Source: Planotetraspora kaengkrachanensis (GTDB taxonomy: Bacteria > Actinomycetota > Actinomycetes > Streptosporangiales > Streptosporangiaceae). Taken from it: a stretch of 64,000 nucleotides of DNA. Made by a program: the position numbers and the translations under genes. Numbering within the stretch: position 1 is the stretch's first letter; each line of letters starts with the position of its first letter. Below, piece by piece: positions 20,140 to 28,013 of this stretch. Below the pieces are notes generated by a model. That model made no database searches and was not told the origin of the DNA. It was given only the letters and a program-made list of their open reading frames with translations. The DNA lies in contig NZ_BONV01000014.1 of NCBI RefSeq assembly GCF_016862895.1, positions 178,076 through 242,075 on the forward strand. Direction: 5' to 3'.

Positions 20140-21726
20140 TCAGGTGGAGCTGGTGACCTCCAGGTCGTGGACCCGCGGGTCGCCCTGGTCGGCCGTGTAG
20201 TCGTCGGTGCGGGTGGCGTCGGGACCGTCGGTGAGCTTGGCGGAGCGCGCGATGAGCGTGCCGAGCAGCGCGACGATCAGGTTGACGGCGAGCGCGAGGA
20301 AACCGGCGTAGATCGTCATCTTGGTGTCCAGGCCCAGCTTGGACAGGGCGAACGCCGACCCGCCGAAGTGGGCGTGGTCGGTCGCCGGGTTGGCGATGTT
20401 GTACAGCATCAGCATGCCCGCGCCCATGCCCGCGATCCATCCGGCGATCAGGCCGGCCCGGTGGAACCACCGGGTGAACAGCCCGAGGGCGACGGACGGA
20501 AGCGTCTGCAGGATGATGACCCCGCCGATCAGCTGCAGGTCGATCGAGAACTGCGGATCGATGAGCAGGATGAACAGCACGGCGCCGACCTTCACGACCA
20601 GCGAGGCGATCTTGCTGGCCGCGGCCTCCTGCGCGTCCGTGGCGTCCCGCTTGATGTACTCCCGGTAGATGTTCCGGGTGAACAGGTTGGCGGCGGCGAT
20701 CGACATGATCGCGGCGGGCACGAGCGCCCCGATGCCGACCGCGGCGAACGCCACGCCGGCGAACCAGTCGGGGAACATCCGGTCGAACAGCTGCGGCACG
20801 ACCGTGTTCACATCGGTGCCGATCGGCTTCACCCCGGCCGCGATGGCCATGTAGCCGAGCAGCGCGATCAGGCCGAGCAGCACGCTGTAGGCGGGCAGCG
20901 CGGACATGTTGCGCTTGATCACGTCACGGTTCTTGGAGGCCAGCACGCCCGTGACGCTGTGGGGGTAGAGGAACAGCGCGAGCGCCGAGCCCAGCGCCAG
21001 AGTGACGTACTGGAGCTGGTTGTTGGCGTTGAGCAGGACGCCGTCGGTGGCCGCGGGCGTGGCGTCGAACTTGGCCTGGGCCGCGTCGAAGATCGACGCC
21101 CAGCCGCCCAGCTGCGTCGGGATGTAGATGACCGCCACCAGGATCACGATGTAGATGAGCGTGTCCTTGACGAAGGCGATCAGCGCGGGGGCGCGCAGCC
21201 CGGACTGGTAGGTGTAGGCGGCGAGGATCGCGAAGGCGATGATGAGCGGAAGGTCGCCGGTCACCCCCATCGTCTTGAGCACCGCCTCGATGCCGACCAG
21301 CTGCAGGGCGATGTACGGCATGGTCGCCACGATGCCGGTGATGGCGACGAGCAGCGCCAGCGTCGGCGAGCCGAACCTCGCCCGCACGAAGTCGGCCGGT
21401 GTGACCAGCCCGTGCACGTGCGACACCGACCAGAGGCGGATCAGCACGATCATGACCAGGGGATAGACGATCACCGTGTACGGCACGGCGAAGAAACCCG
21501 TCGCGCCCGCGCCGAACAGGAGGGCGGGCACCGCCACGAACGTGTAGGCCGTGTAGAGGTCGCCTCCGACGAGGAACCACGTGATCCACGAGCCGAAGTT
21601 GCGGCCACCGAGCCCCCATTCATGGAGGCTGGCGATGTCGTCGGGCCGCCGCCAGCGGGAGGCGACGAAGCCCATCGCGCTGACGATCAGGAACAGGACG
21701 GCGAAGATGACGATCTCGGTGGTCAC
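20140..21726 (-). CDS. mctP: Monocarboxylate uptake sodium:solute symporter
   Basis: Sodium-coupled transporter of the SSS family, 528 residues, 13 predicted membrane helices, resembling MctP-type monocarboxylate (lactate, pyruvate, acetate) permeases: WFLVGGDLYTAYTFVAVPALLFGAGATGFFAVPYT is the typical segment near residue 50-85. The GTG start overlaps the stop of the DUF3311 gene (GTGA), so the two are translationally coupled; that pairing is usual for this transporter class. The substrate call rests on family resemblance only. Confidence 0.85.
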   Translation of the reverse strand: MTTEIVIFAVLFLIVSAMGFVASRWRRPDDIASLHEWGLGGRNFGSWITWFLVGGDLYTAYTFVAVPALLFGAGATGFFAVPYTVIVYPLVMIVLIRLWSVSHVHGLVTPADFVRARFGSPTLALLVAITGIVATMPYIALQLVGIEAVLKTMGVTGDLPLIIAFAILAAYTYQSGLRAPALIAFVKDTLIYIVILVAVIYIPTQLGGWASIFDAAQAKFDATPAATDGVLLNANNQLQYVTLALGSALALFLYPHSVTGVLASKNRDVIKRNMSALPAYSVLLGLIALLGYMAIAAGVKPIGTDVNTVVPQLFDRMFPDWFAGVAFAAVGIGALVPAAIMSIAAANLFTRNIYREYIKRDATDAQEAAASKIASLVVKVGAVLFILLIDPQFSIDLQLIGGVIILQTLPSVALGLFTRWFHRAGLIAGWIAGMGAGMLMLYNIANPATDHAHFGGSAFALSKLGLDTKMTIYAGFLALAVNLIVALLGTLIARSAKLTDGPDATRTDDYTADQGDPRVHDLEVTSST

Positions 21727-21926
21727 CGTGCCCTCCTCGTCATGTTATAGACGATCAGGGTCACGGCGACGCTGACGAGGACGAATGCAAGTTGCAGCCA
21801 GTAGAACAGCGGGATGCCGAACAGTCGCGGTTCGACCGCGTTGAACAGAGCCGGTATCAGGGGGATGGCGATCGGCAGCAGGAGCAACCAGTTCCATGGA
21901 CTGCGATCGGTGCGGGGGGTGGTCAT
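21723..21926 (-). CDS. DUF3311 small membrane protein, symporter partner
   Basis: A 67-residue protein with two membrane helices (WNWLLLLPIAIPLIPALFN and FYWLQLAFVLVSVAVTLIVYNM). This is the DUF3311 pattern; these small proteins usually precede a sodium:solute symporter gene, as here with a 4-nt overlap, and probably help its assembly or function. The ATG follows AAGGAG at 7-nt spacing; the long frame upstream runs into the repeat region and is spurious. A possible -10, TACGCT, lies on the minus strand at 21963-21958. Confidence 0.85.
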   Translation of the reverse strand: MTTPRTDRSPWNWLLLLPIAIPLIPALFNAVEPRLFGIPLFYWLQLAFVLVSVAVTLIVYNMTRRAR

Positions 21927-22033
21927 CGCACGCTCCTTCGGACACGAACTGATCCGCAGCGTAAAGTCCCGAGTGAACGGGAGGGATCGCTGATCGGCAA
22001 ACGGTCGTGTTGCCGCGACGAGCGACCCTCCCC

Positions 22034-22087
22034 GGCGCACTCCCACCCTTCGGCGCGCTCCCACCCTTTGGCGCGCTCCCACCCTTT
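22034..22087. repeat. 18-bp tandem triplicate
   Basis: Three head-to-tail copies of GGCGCGCTCCCACCCTTT: 22034-22051 (two changes), 22052-22069 and 22070-22087 (identical). They end just before the first 53-bp unit and share the ACCCTTTGGC junction with the far end of the array (22575-22584 reversed). They are not coding in any supported frame. Confidence 0.85.
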
Positions 22088-22090
22088 GGC

Positions 22091-22408
22091 GTGATCATGC
22101 ACATGTTCGGCGGTCACCCCTGCCACCTCCCCGAATCCCCCGCGTGATCATGCACGGGTTCGTGAGTTCTCGCCCCGACCTGCGTCTTCCTTGGTTGTGA
22201 TCATGCGCAGGCTCGCCGATCGCCCCCGTGACCTGCGCACCCTTGTCCCGTGATCATGCACGGGTTCGAAGGTGACCGCTCTGACCTGGGCTTTCGTCCG
22301 GCGCGATCATGCACGGATTCGGCTTCAGGGCCTCCGGGCTGCCCGGACGCCAAGCGTGATCATGCGCGGCGCGCCGCGCCAGATGCGAGCGCGCTTCCGG
22401 GCTGGACC
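22091..22408 (+). repeat. Six 53-bp direct units, GATCATGCAC array (forward arm)
   Basis: Units start at 22091, 22144, 22197, 22250, 22303 and 22356, exactly 53 bp apart without one indel. Each opens with box 1, consensus GTGATCATGCACGGGTTCG (positions 1-19; last unit conserved only to about 12). Box 2, consensus TCCGACCTGC, is at positions 31-40 and is clear in units 2-4 and weaker in the others. The rest varies freely. As 53 is not a multiple of three, it cannot be a repeated peptide. As box 2 sits inside the variable part, it is not a CRISPR array. The spacing equals about five helical turns, putting every box on the same face of DNA. Together with the inverse arm and the 18-bp repeats, it fills the gap between the DUF3311 start and the CocE stop. 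Confidence 0.9.
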
Positions 22409-22415
22409 CCCGACC

Positions 22416-22574
22416 GGCGGTGGCCTGGCATGTGTCAGGCCTCTGCAGGGAGTCCTATGCATGATCACAACAAGAGTATCCGCAGGTCGGACCGTACGTA
22501 TGCGAATCCGTGCATGATCGCGGCGTGCGTTGGCGCAGCTCAGAGGCCTTGCGGCCGAATGCGTGCATGATCAC
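22416..22574 (-). repeat. Three 53-bp inverse units (reverse arm of the array)
   Basis: On the minus strand, units start at 22574, 22521 and 22468, again exactly 53 bp apart. The first two match box 1 well (GTGATCATGCACGCATTCG, GCGATCATGCACGGATTCG) and box 2 (TCTGAGCTGC, TCCGACCTGC); the third keeps only GTGATCATGCA. This arm points towards the forward arm, and the two meet within 7 bp. The outer ends carry a perfect 22-bp inverted repeat: 22081-22102 equals the reverse complement of 22563-22584. The first unit starts 24 bp after the CocE stop codon. Confidence 0.88.
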
Positions 22575-22597
22575 GCCAAAGGGTTTGCCCAAAAGGG

Positions 22598-24244
22598 TCA
22601 GCGGGGGAGGTGGGGGAGGATCACCGCGCTGGGGTGGGTGGGGGTGTGCAGGATCTCCTGGTCGGAGGGGTACATGGTGGCGCCGAAGGGCAGGGGGTCG
22701 CCGGTCCCCGGGTTGCGGGCGATCCGCGGGTACGCCCCGCTCGCCACATGCACCCGGATCCGGTGGCCGCGCCGGAACCGGTGGCCGATCGGCCACAGGT
22801 CGACCTCGACCCTGCGCACGCCGTCCGCGTCGGCGGGCACCGAGGGCGTCAGCCGCCGGACCCCCTCGCACACGTTCATCGACGACCCGTCGGGGTGGAC
22901 GTCGCAGATCCGCACCACCATGTCGGTGTGCTCCCGGCTCGACCGCACGTACAGCTCGGCCGTCACCGGCCCGATCACGTCGGTGTCCTCGGCCAGCACG
23001 TACGACGTGTAGACGAGCACGTCCTTGCGGGACTCCAGCCGCCGGTTGTCGCGCGGCTCGGAGTTGCCGATGAGCACCGGACCCCCGACCACCGGGGTCG
23101 GGTTGGCCGGGTCGTAGCGGTATTCGTCCGGCGGGGAGTCCGCCGGGTTGTCCCGCGACAGCCCGAAACCGGGCTGGAGATGCCAGCGGGCCGGGTGTGT
23201 GCCCGCCACCGGCCAGTCGGGGAAGTCCCGCCATTCGTTCGCGCCGGTTACGTACAGCCGGACGGGCAGGGCCCGCAGCCCGGAGAAGTCGCCCATGAGG
23301 TGCGCGCGGAACCAGGCGAGGGCGTCGGTGTTCGAGACCCTGCCGTGCCGGATGTCGGCGTGGTACCAGGGCCCGATCGTGAGGTACGGCTGCCGCCCGG
23401 CCGCCCGCATCGCCGCGTAGTCCTTGAGCTGCCACGGGAGGAACACGTCGTACCAGCCGCCGGTCATCGTGACCTCGGCGGTCACCTCGCCGACGGTGGC
23501 GGAGAAGTCCCTCTTCTTCCAGTACGCCGAGGCCGGGTCGGCGTGGTTGGCCAGCAGTTCCTGGAAGAACGGCATCGGCCGCCCGGCGGACGCGAGGTCG
23601 AGCTCCGACAGCGGGCGTCCGGACAGGACGGCGCGCCGCGTCCGCCACGGGGCGGTCAGCGCCGCCATCCCGCCGAGGCGGCCTTCCAGCTGCGAGGTCA
23701 GGGTGGTCCAGATCAGCGACGACTCCAGCGCGAACGCCCCGCCGACGTAGGCCGCGTCCCGGAAGTTCGAGGCCGTCACCTGGGTCGCCATGGCCAGGAG
23801 ATCGGGAGTCTCCGAGGCGATGGCCCACTGGTTGTAGCCCAGGTAGGAGGGGCCGTGCATGGCGAAGCCGCCCCCGTACCAGGGCTGGCCGCGCATCCAG
23901 CGGACCGTGGCGAGCCCGTCCTCGCGCTCGTCGCCCAGGGGGTCGAGCAGGCCGCCCGAGCCGAAGCCGCCGCGGCAGCTCTGGATGATCACCTGGAAGC
24001 CGTGCCGCGCGAACGTCCAGCCGTACAGCCAGCCGAACACGCCGGCCCTGCCGTACGGCGTGCGGATCAGGATGGTCGGCGGCTGGTGGGCGCCGACGGG
24101 GATGTAGTGGTCGGCCAGCAGCGCCACGCCGTCCGGCATCGGGACGGGAATGTCGCGCCGCACCCGCACCCGCCGGGCCACGCCGGGTGGGAGGGGAACC
24201 GGCAACCGTGGGACGGGTAGCCGGGGAACTGGCAGGTAAGCCAC
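22598..24244 (-). CDS. CocE/NonD-family hydrolase (S15 X-Pro peptidase-like)
   Basis: Alpha/beta-hydrolase of 548 residues resembling cocaine esterase and X-Pro dipeptidyl peptidases. The N-terminal catalytic domain (DGVALLADHYIP, IRTPYGR, CRGGFGSGG) has the nucleophile in GPSYLG near residue 130; the C-terminal third is a jelly-roll domain (DVLVYTS, GPVTAELYVRSS, RRVEVDLWPIGHRFRRGHRIRV). The first 20 residues hold three copies of LPVPR/L with no signal peptide. The GTG start follows AAGGAGG. It is divergent from trpEG and followed by the 53-bp array. Substrate unknown. Confidence 0.87.
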   Translation of the reverse strand: MAYLPVPRLPVPRLPVPLPPGVARRVRVRRDIPVPMPDGVALLADHYIPVGAHQPPTILIRTPYGRAGVFGWLYGWTFARHGFQVIIQSCRGGFGSGGLLDPLGDEREDGLATVRWMRGQPWYGGGFAMHGPSYLGYNQWAIASETPDLLAMATQVTASNFRDAAYVGGAFALESSLIWTTLTSQLEGRLGGMAALTAPWRTRRAVLSGRPLSELDLASAGRPMPFFQELLANHADPASAYWKKRDFSATVGEVTAEVTMTGGWYDVFLPWQLKDYAAMRAAGRQPYLTIGPWYHADIRHGRVSNTDALAWFRAHLMGDFSGLRALPVRLYVTGANEWRDFPDWPVAGTHPARWHLQPGFGLSRDNPADSPPDEYRYDPANPTPVVGGPVLIGNSEPRDNRRLESRKDVLVYTSYVLAEDTDVIGPVTAELYVRSSREHTDMVVRICDVHPDGSSMNVCEGVRRLTPSVPADADGVRRVEVDLWPIGHRFRRGHRIRVHVASGAYPRIARNPGTGDPLPFGATMYPSDQEILHTPTHPSAVILPHLPR

Positions 24245-24341
24245 GCCGCCTCCTTAACCTCTTGGTAACAGAATATCAATACTCTGTGTCTTCTTGGGGC
24301 ATATCGTCCTGTTTGTCCATTTTCATGATCGTATTGGCACG

Positions 24342-24371
24342 TTGCCTGATCGCGATGCGCGCCGCTACCCT
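24342..24371 (+). promoter_or_regulatory. trp leader promoter
   Basis: TTGCCT (24342-24347), 18 nt, TACCCT (24366-24371). The -10 box ends 6 nt before the ATG of the leader peptide, so transcription should start at or next to that ATG and the leader peptide would be read from a leaderless mRNA. Confidence 0.65.
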
Positions 24372-24377
24372 GGCGAC

Positions 24378-24416
24378 ATGCGAACTTCCGCATCACTTCA
24401 GTGGTGGCGCCGCTAG
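24378..24416 (+). CDS. trpL: trp operon leader peptide
   Basis: A 12-residue open frame, MRTSASLQWWRR, with two adjacent Trp codons (TGG TGG at 24402-24407) directly before two Arg codons and the TAG stop. It lies 100 nt before trpEG and overlaps the first stem of the attenuator. A ribosome stalled at the Trp codons when charged tRNA-Trp is scarce would mask that stem. Too short for ordinary gene finding, but context and structure leave little doubt. Streptomyces trpE leaders are built the same way with consecutive Trp codons (from memory). Confidence 0.88.
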   Translation: MRTSASLQWWRR

Positions 24417-24476
24417 CAGGCGGCGCGAGTTCGTTATGAGCAGATCGACTGGCCGCCCCGAGAGGCGGCCTTTCTT
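24407..24476 (+). promoter_or_regulatory. Tryptophan attenuator (pause, antiterminator, terminator)
   Basis: Stem 1:2 is GCGCCGC (24407-24413) with GCGGCGC (24420-24426), its loop containing the trpL stop codon. The terminator is GGCCGCC (24451-24457) / GGCGGCC (24464-24470) followed by TTTCTT (24471-24476). The alternative 2:3 antiterminator pairs GGCGGC (24419-24424) with GCCGCC (24452-24457) and excludes both others. This is the complete logic of transcription attenuation: tryptophan plenty gives the terminator, starvation gives read-through into trpEG. Confidence 0.88.
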
Positions 24477-24518
24477 GTGTGTCCGCCCCCGGGGCATACG
24501 ACTTAAAGGGGCGAGGCA

Positions 24519-26645
24519 GTGGAGACCAGCCGATATACCACCGCGGGCGGAGTCGCGGTCGAGCGTGGCGTGCGCGAGGTGCCCGAGGAGGCCCTCGAGG
24601 AGATCGTGACCGCCCTGGGGGAGCGCCGCGGCGGGGCGTTCTCCTCCGGCATGGACTATCCGGGCCGCTACAGCCGCTGGGCCTTCGGCTACGTCGACCC
24701 GTGCGTGGAGATCGTGGCGAGGGGCCGGCGGATCTCGGCCCGGGCCCTCAACGACCGCGGCCGCGTCGTGCTGCCGGTGATCGCCTCCTGCCTGCTCGCC
24801 GCGGGCAAGCCGGTGTCGCAGCCGGACGCCGGGCACGTGGAGGTCCACGTGCCCGAGTCGGAGGACCTGCTGCCCGAGGAGTTCCGCAGCCGGCGGCCGA
24901 CGGTCTTCACCGCGATCCGCGAGGTGGTCGCGGCCTTCCGGGGCGACGACCCGCACCTGGGGCTCTACGGCGCGTTCGGCTACGACCTGGCCTTCCAGTT
25001 CGAGCCGATCCGCTACCGCCTCGACCGCCCGGCCGACCAGCGTGACCTCGTGCTCCACCTGCCCGACCGGCTCGTGGTGATCGACCGGGTCCGCGAGACC
25101 AGCATGGAGTACGCCTACGACTTCACCGTCGACGGCGTCTCCACCAGGGGGATGGACCGCTCGGGTGACGGCTTCCCGCTGGTCACACCCGTAGAAATCC
25201 CCAAAAATCCGGAAAAGGGCAATTACGCGAAGATCGTCGGCACGGCGAAGGAGAAGTTCAAGCGCGGCGACCTGTTCGAGGTGGTTCCCGGCCAGGTCTT
25301 CCACTCCTCCTGCGCCGACCCCTCCGCCTTCTACCGGTCCCTGCGCACGAGCAACCCGGCGCCGTACGAGTTCCTGCTCAACCTCGGCGACGGCGAGCAC
25401 CTGGTCGGCGCGTCCCCGGAGATGTACGTCCGGGTGACCGGCGACCGGGTCGAGACGTGCCCGATCTCCGGCACGATCGCCAGGGGAGCCGACCCGGTCG
25501 AGGACGCCGAGGCCATCAGGACCCTCCTGTCCAGCGTGAAGGAGGAGTCCGAGCTGACCATGTGCACCGACGTGGACCGCAACGACAAGTCGCGCGTCTG
25601 CGTCCCCGGCAGCGTGAAGGTCATCGGCCGCCGCCAGATCGAGATGTACTCGCGCCTGATCCACACCGTCGACCACATCGAGGGCCGTCTGCGCCCCGAG
25701 TTCGACGCGCTCGACGCCTTCCTCACGCACATGTGGGCCGTCACCGTCACCGGGGCCCCGAAGACGTGGGCGATGCAGTTCATCGAGGACCACGAGGAGA
25801 CCACCCGCCGCTGGTACGGCGGAGCCGTCGGCTTCATCGGCTTCGACGGCTCCATGAACACCGGCCTGACCCTGCGGACCGCCCAGATCCGCGACGGGGT
25901 CGCCGCCGTCAGGGCGGGGGCGACGCTGCTGTACGACTCCGACCCCGCGGCCGAGGAGCGGGAGACCGAGCTCAAGGCCAGCGCCCTGCTCGCCGCGCTC
26001 GCCGCCGTCGGCCGCGAGCGGGCCGAGACGGTCCCGGACCGAAGCGCCGAGTTGCCGGGCGAAGGCCACAAGGTCCTTCTGGTCGACTACGAGGACTCGT
26101 TCGTCAACACCCTCGCCGACTACTTCAGGCAGCAGGGGGCCACCGTCGTGACCATGAGGCACGGCTTCCCGCCCGAGATGATCGAGGAGATCACCCCCAC
26201 GCTGGTCGTGCTCTCGCCCGGCCCCGGCTGGCCGTCCGACTTCGGCGCCGCCGCCCTCCTCGACGCGGTGTACGCCAGGGGCCTGCCGGTCTTCGGCGTC
26301 TGCCTGGGCCTGCAGGCGATGGTCGAGCAGGCGGGCGGCACGCTGGAGCTGCTGCCGTACCCCGAGCACGGCAAGCGCGGCCACGTCCGCCGCGCGGGGG
26401 GCGGCGCGCTGCTCGACGGGCTGCCGGAGGAGTTCGTCGCCGCCCGCTACCACTCGGTGCACGCCAAGGAGCCCGGCGTCCGCGGTTTCACGGTCACCGC
26501 CTCCACCGAGGACGGCGCGGCGATGGCGATCGAGGACGTGGAGAACCGGCGGTTCGGGGTGCAGTTCCACCCCGAGTCGATCCTCACCACCCAGGGCGGC
26601 GCCGGAGCCCGGATCATCGCCAACGTCCTGCGGCTGGCCCGCTGA
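24519..26645 (+). CDS. trpEG: Anthranilate synthase TrpE-TrpG fusion
   Basis: Single-chain anthranilate synthase of 708 residues: chorismate + glutamine to anthranilate, the first committed step to tryptophan. Residues about 1-500 are the TrpE part, with ISGTIARG, CTDVDRNDKSRVC, VTGAPKTWAMQ and GFIGFDGSMNTGLTLRTA; about 515-708 are the TrpG glutaminase, with nucleophile Cys in GVCLGLQAM and the FHPES His/Glu. The start is GTG after GGGGCGAGGCA. Fused forms occur in alpha-proteobacteria and some actinomycetes, where they can serve either primary metabolism or antibiotic pathways; the attenuator argues for tryptophan supply. No other trp gene is in the window. Confidence 0.93.
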   Translation: METSRYTTAGGVAVERGVREVPEEALEEIVTALGERRGGAFSSGMDYPGRYSRWAFGYVDPCVEIVARGRRISARALNDRGRVVLPVIASCLLAAGKPVSQPDAGHVEVHVPESEDLLPEEFRSRRPTVFTAIREVVAAFRGDDPHLGLYGAFGYDLAFQFEPIRYRLDRPADQRDLVLHLPDRLVVIDRVRETSMEYAYDFTVDGVSTRGMDRSGDGFPLVTPVEIPKNPEKGNYAKIVGTAKEKFKRGDLFEVVPGQVFHSSCADPSAFYRSLRTSNPAPYEFLLNLGDGEHLVGASPEMYVRVTGDRVETCPISGTIARGADPVEDAEAIRTLLSSVKEESELTMCTDVDRNDKSRVCVPGSVKVIGRRQIEMYSRLIHTVDHIEGRLRPEFDALDAFLTHMWAVTVTGAPKTWAMQFIEDHEETTRRWYGGAVGFIGFDGSMNTGLTLRTAQIRDGVAAVRAGATLLYDSDPAAEERETELKASALLAALAAVGRERAETVPDRSAELPGEGHKVLLVDYEDSFVNTLADYFRQQGATVVTMRHGFPPEMIEEITPTLVVLSPGPGWPSDFGAAALLDAVYARGLPVFGVCLGLQAMVEQAGGTLELLPYPEHGKRGHVRRAGGGALLDGLPEEFVAARYHSVHAKEPGVRGFTVTASTEDGAAMAIEDVENRRFGVQFHPESILTTQGGAGARIIANVLRLAR

Positions 26646-26722
26646 GGCCGTCCGGGTAAAGCAGGTAAAGAGGGTCGGGAAAGCCGCGCCGGCACGGGAG
26701 AGGAGCCGTAAAGTCCACTCCC

Positions 26723-27892
26723 GTGCCGGAGATCAGAGTGGACGACGCGCTGCCCGTGCCCCTGCCCGACCCGGTCCGCGCGGCGCTCGCCGCCCCGATG
26801 GTCGACCACCACTGTCACGGCGTGCGGCGCGACGACCTGTCCCGGTCGGAGTTCGAGATCCTGATCACGGAGGCCGGCACGCCCGCGCCGCCCGGCACCA
26901 CGCACTTCGACACTCCCGCAGGGCTCGGGATCAGGCGCTGGTGCGCCCCCGTGCTCGACCTCGAACCGCACGTGTCACCCGCGGTCTACCTGTCCCGCAG
27001 GGCGGAGCTCGGCGCGGCCGAGGTGAACCGCCGGCTGCTTCGCAGGGCCGGCGTCGCGGCCTTCCTGGTGGACACCGGGCTCGACCGGCCCGAGCTGCTC
27101 ACCGCGGCCGAGATGGGCCGCACGGGCGGCGCCGCCGCCGACGAGGTGGTCCGGCTGGAACAGGTCGAGCAGGAGGTCGCCGTGGCCGGGCTGTCCGCCG
27201 TGGGCTACGTGAAGGCGCTGCGCGAGGAGCTCGCGGCCAGGGCGGCCCGCGCGGTGGGGCTGAAGTCGATCGCGGCCTACCGCTGCGGGCTCGGCTTCGA
27301 CCCGTCCCGGCCTTCCCGGGGCGCGGTGATCGCCGCCGCGGGCCGGCGGCTGTCCGACCCCAAGGAGCGGCTCACCGACCCCGTCCTGGTACGGCACCTG
27401 CTCTGGGCGGCGGTCGACGTCGCGCGGGAGCGGAGCCTGCCGCTGCAGTTCCACTGCGGCTTCGGCGACACCGACCTCGATCTGCACGCCGCGGACCCCT
27501 CGCTGCTGACGGGGTTCATCCGGGCGGTCGCGCCGGCCGGGATGCCCGTGGTGCTGCTGCACTGCTACCCCTTCCACCGGCAGGCGGCCTATCTGGCGGC
27601 GGTCTTCCCGCACGTCTACGCCGACGTCGGCCTCGCGCTCACGTACACGGCCGGAGGGTCGGCCGCGGTGCTCAGGGAGATGCTCGAACTCGTCCCCTTC
27701 CACAAGCAGATGTTCAGCTCCGACTGCTACGGGCTCGCGGAGTTGTGCCTCCTCGGGGCGGTCTACCACCGCCGGGGGCTCGCGCGGGTGCTCGCCGAGC
27801 GCATCGAAGAGGGGGAGTGGAGCGTGGCCGACGCGGCCAGGGTCGCTCACATGATCGGGTCGGGCAACGCCAGACGGGTGTACCGCCTCTAG
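26723..27892 (+). CDS. Amidohydrolase-family protein (FluG N-domain-like)
   Basis: TIM-barrel metal hydrolase of 389 residues. The first metal motif is MVDHHCHG near residue 26; FHCGFGDTD near 245, LLHCYPFHRQ near 278 and SSDCYGLAE near 335 supply later ligands. The pattern is that of the amidohydrolase domain fused to glutamine synthetase in fungal FluG and found alone in bacteria. The reaction is not known. The GTG start is probably leaderless: TAAAGT lies 8 nt upstream. It follows trpEG by 77 nt on the same strand, but its own promoter makes it separate. Confidence 0.8.
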   Translation: MPEIRVDDALPVPLPDPVRAALAAPMVDHHCHGVRRDDLSRSEFEILITEAGTPAPPGTTHFDTPAGLGIRRWCAPVLDLEPHVSPAVYLSRRAELGAAEVNRRLLRRAGVAAFLVDTGLDRPELLTAAEMGRTGGAAADEVVRLEQVEQEVAVAGLSAVGYVKALREELAARAARAVGLKSIAAYRCGLGFDPSRPSRGAVIAAAGRRLSDPKERLTDPVLVRHLLWAAVDVARERSLPLQFHCGFGDTDLDLHAADPSLLTGFIRAVAPAGMPVVLLHCYPFHRQAAYLAAVFPHVYADVGLALTYTAGGSAAVLREMLELVPFHKQMFSSDCYGLAELCLLGAVYHRRGLARVLAERIEEGEWSVADAARVAHMIGSGNARRVYRL

Positions 27893-28013
27893 GCCCCGCC
27901 TGGTGAGGGGCGCCGCGGCCGCGGTTCGATCCTCCGGCCTGGCGATGTGACGGCCCGGCGGATCATCATCAAGAAGGAGGAAACGCCCCGACGGCCGCAC
28001 GATAATCGCCGGG

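Noticed and set aside
21926..22082. N-terminal extension of the DUF3311 gene
   Set aside because: The added residues translate the 18-bp repeats; a strong AAGGAG site places the start at 21926.
22197..22320. tRNA-like T-arm in the 53-bp units (GGTTCGA)
   Set aside because: Only one unit has the full GGTTCGA string, no acceptor stem or anticodon arm can be drawn, and the bases around it are not conserved.
22034..22584. CRISPR array
   Set aside because: Repeats are only 19 bp, a second conserved box lies inside each would-be spacer, the array has two opposing arms, and no cas gene is nearby.
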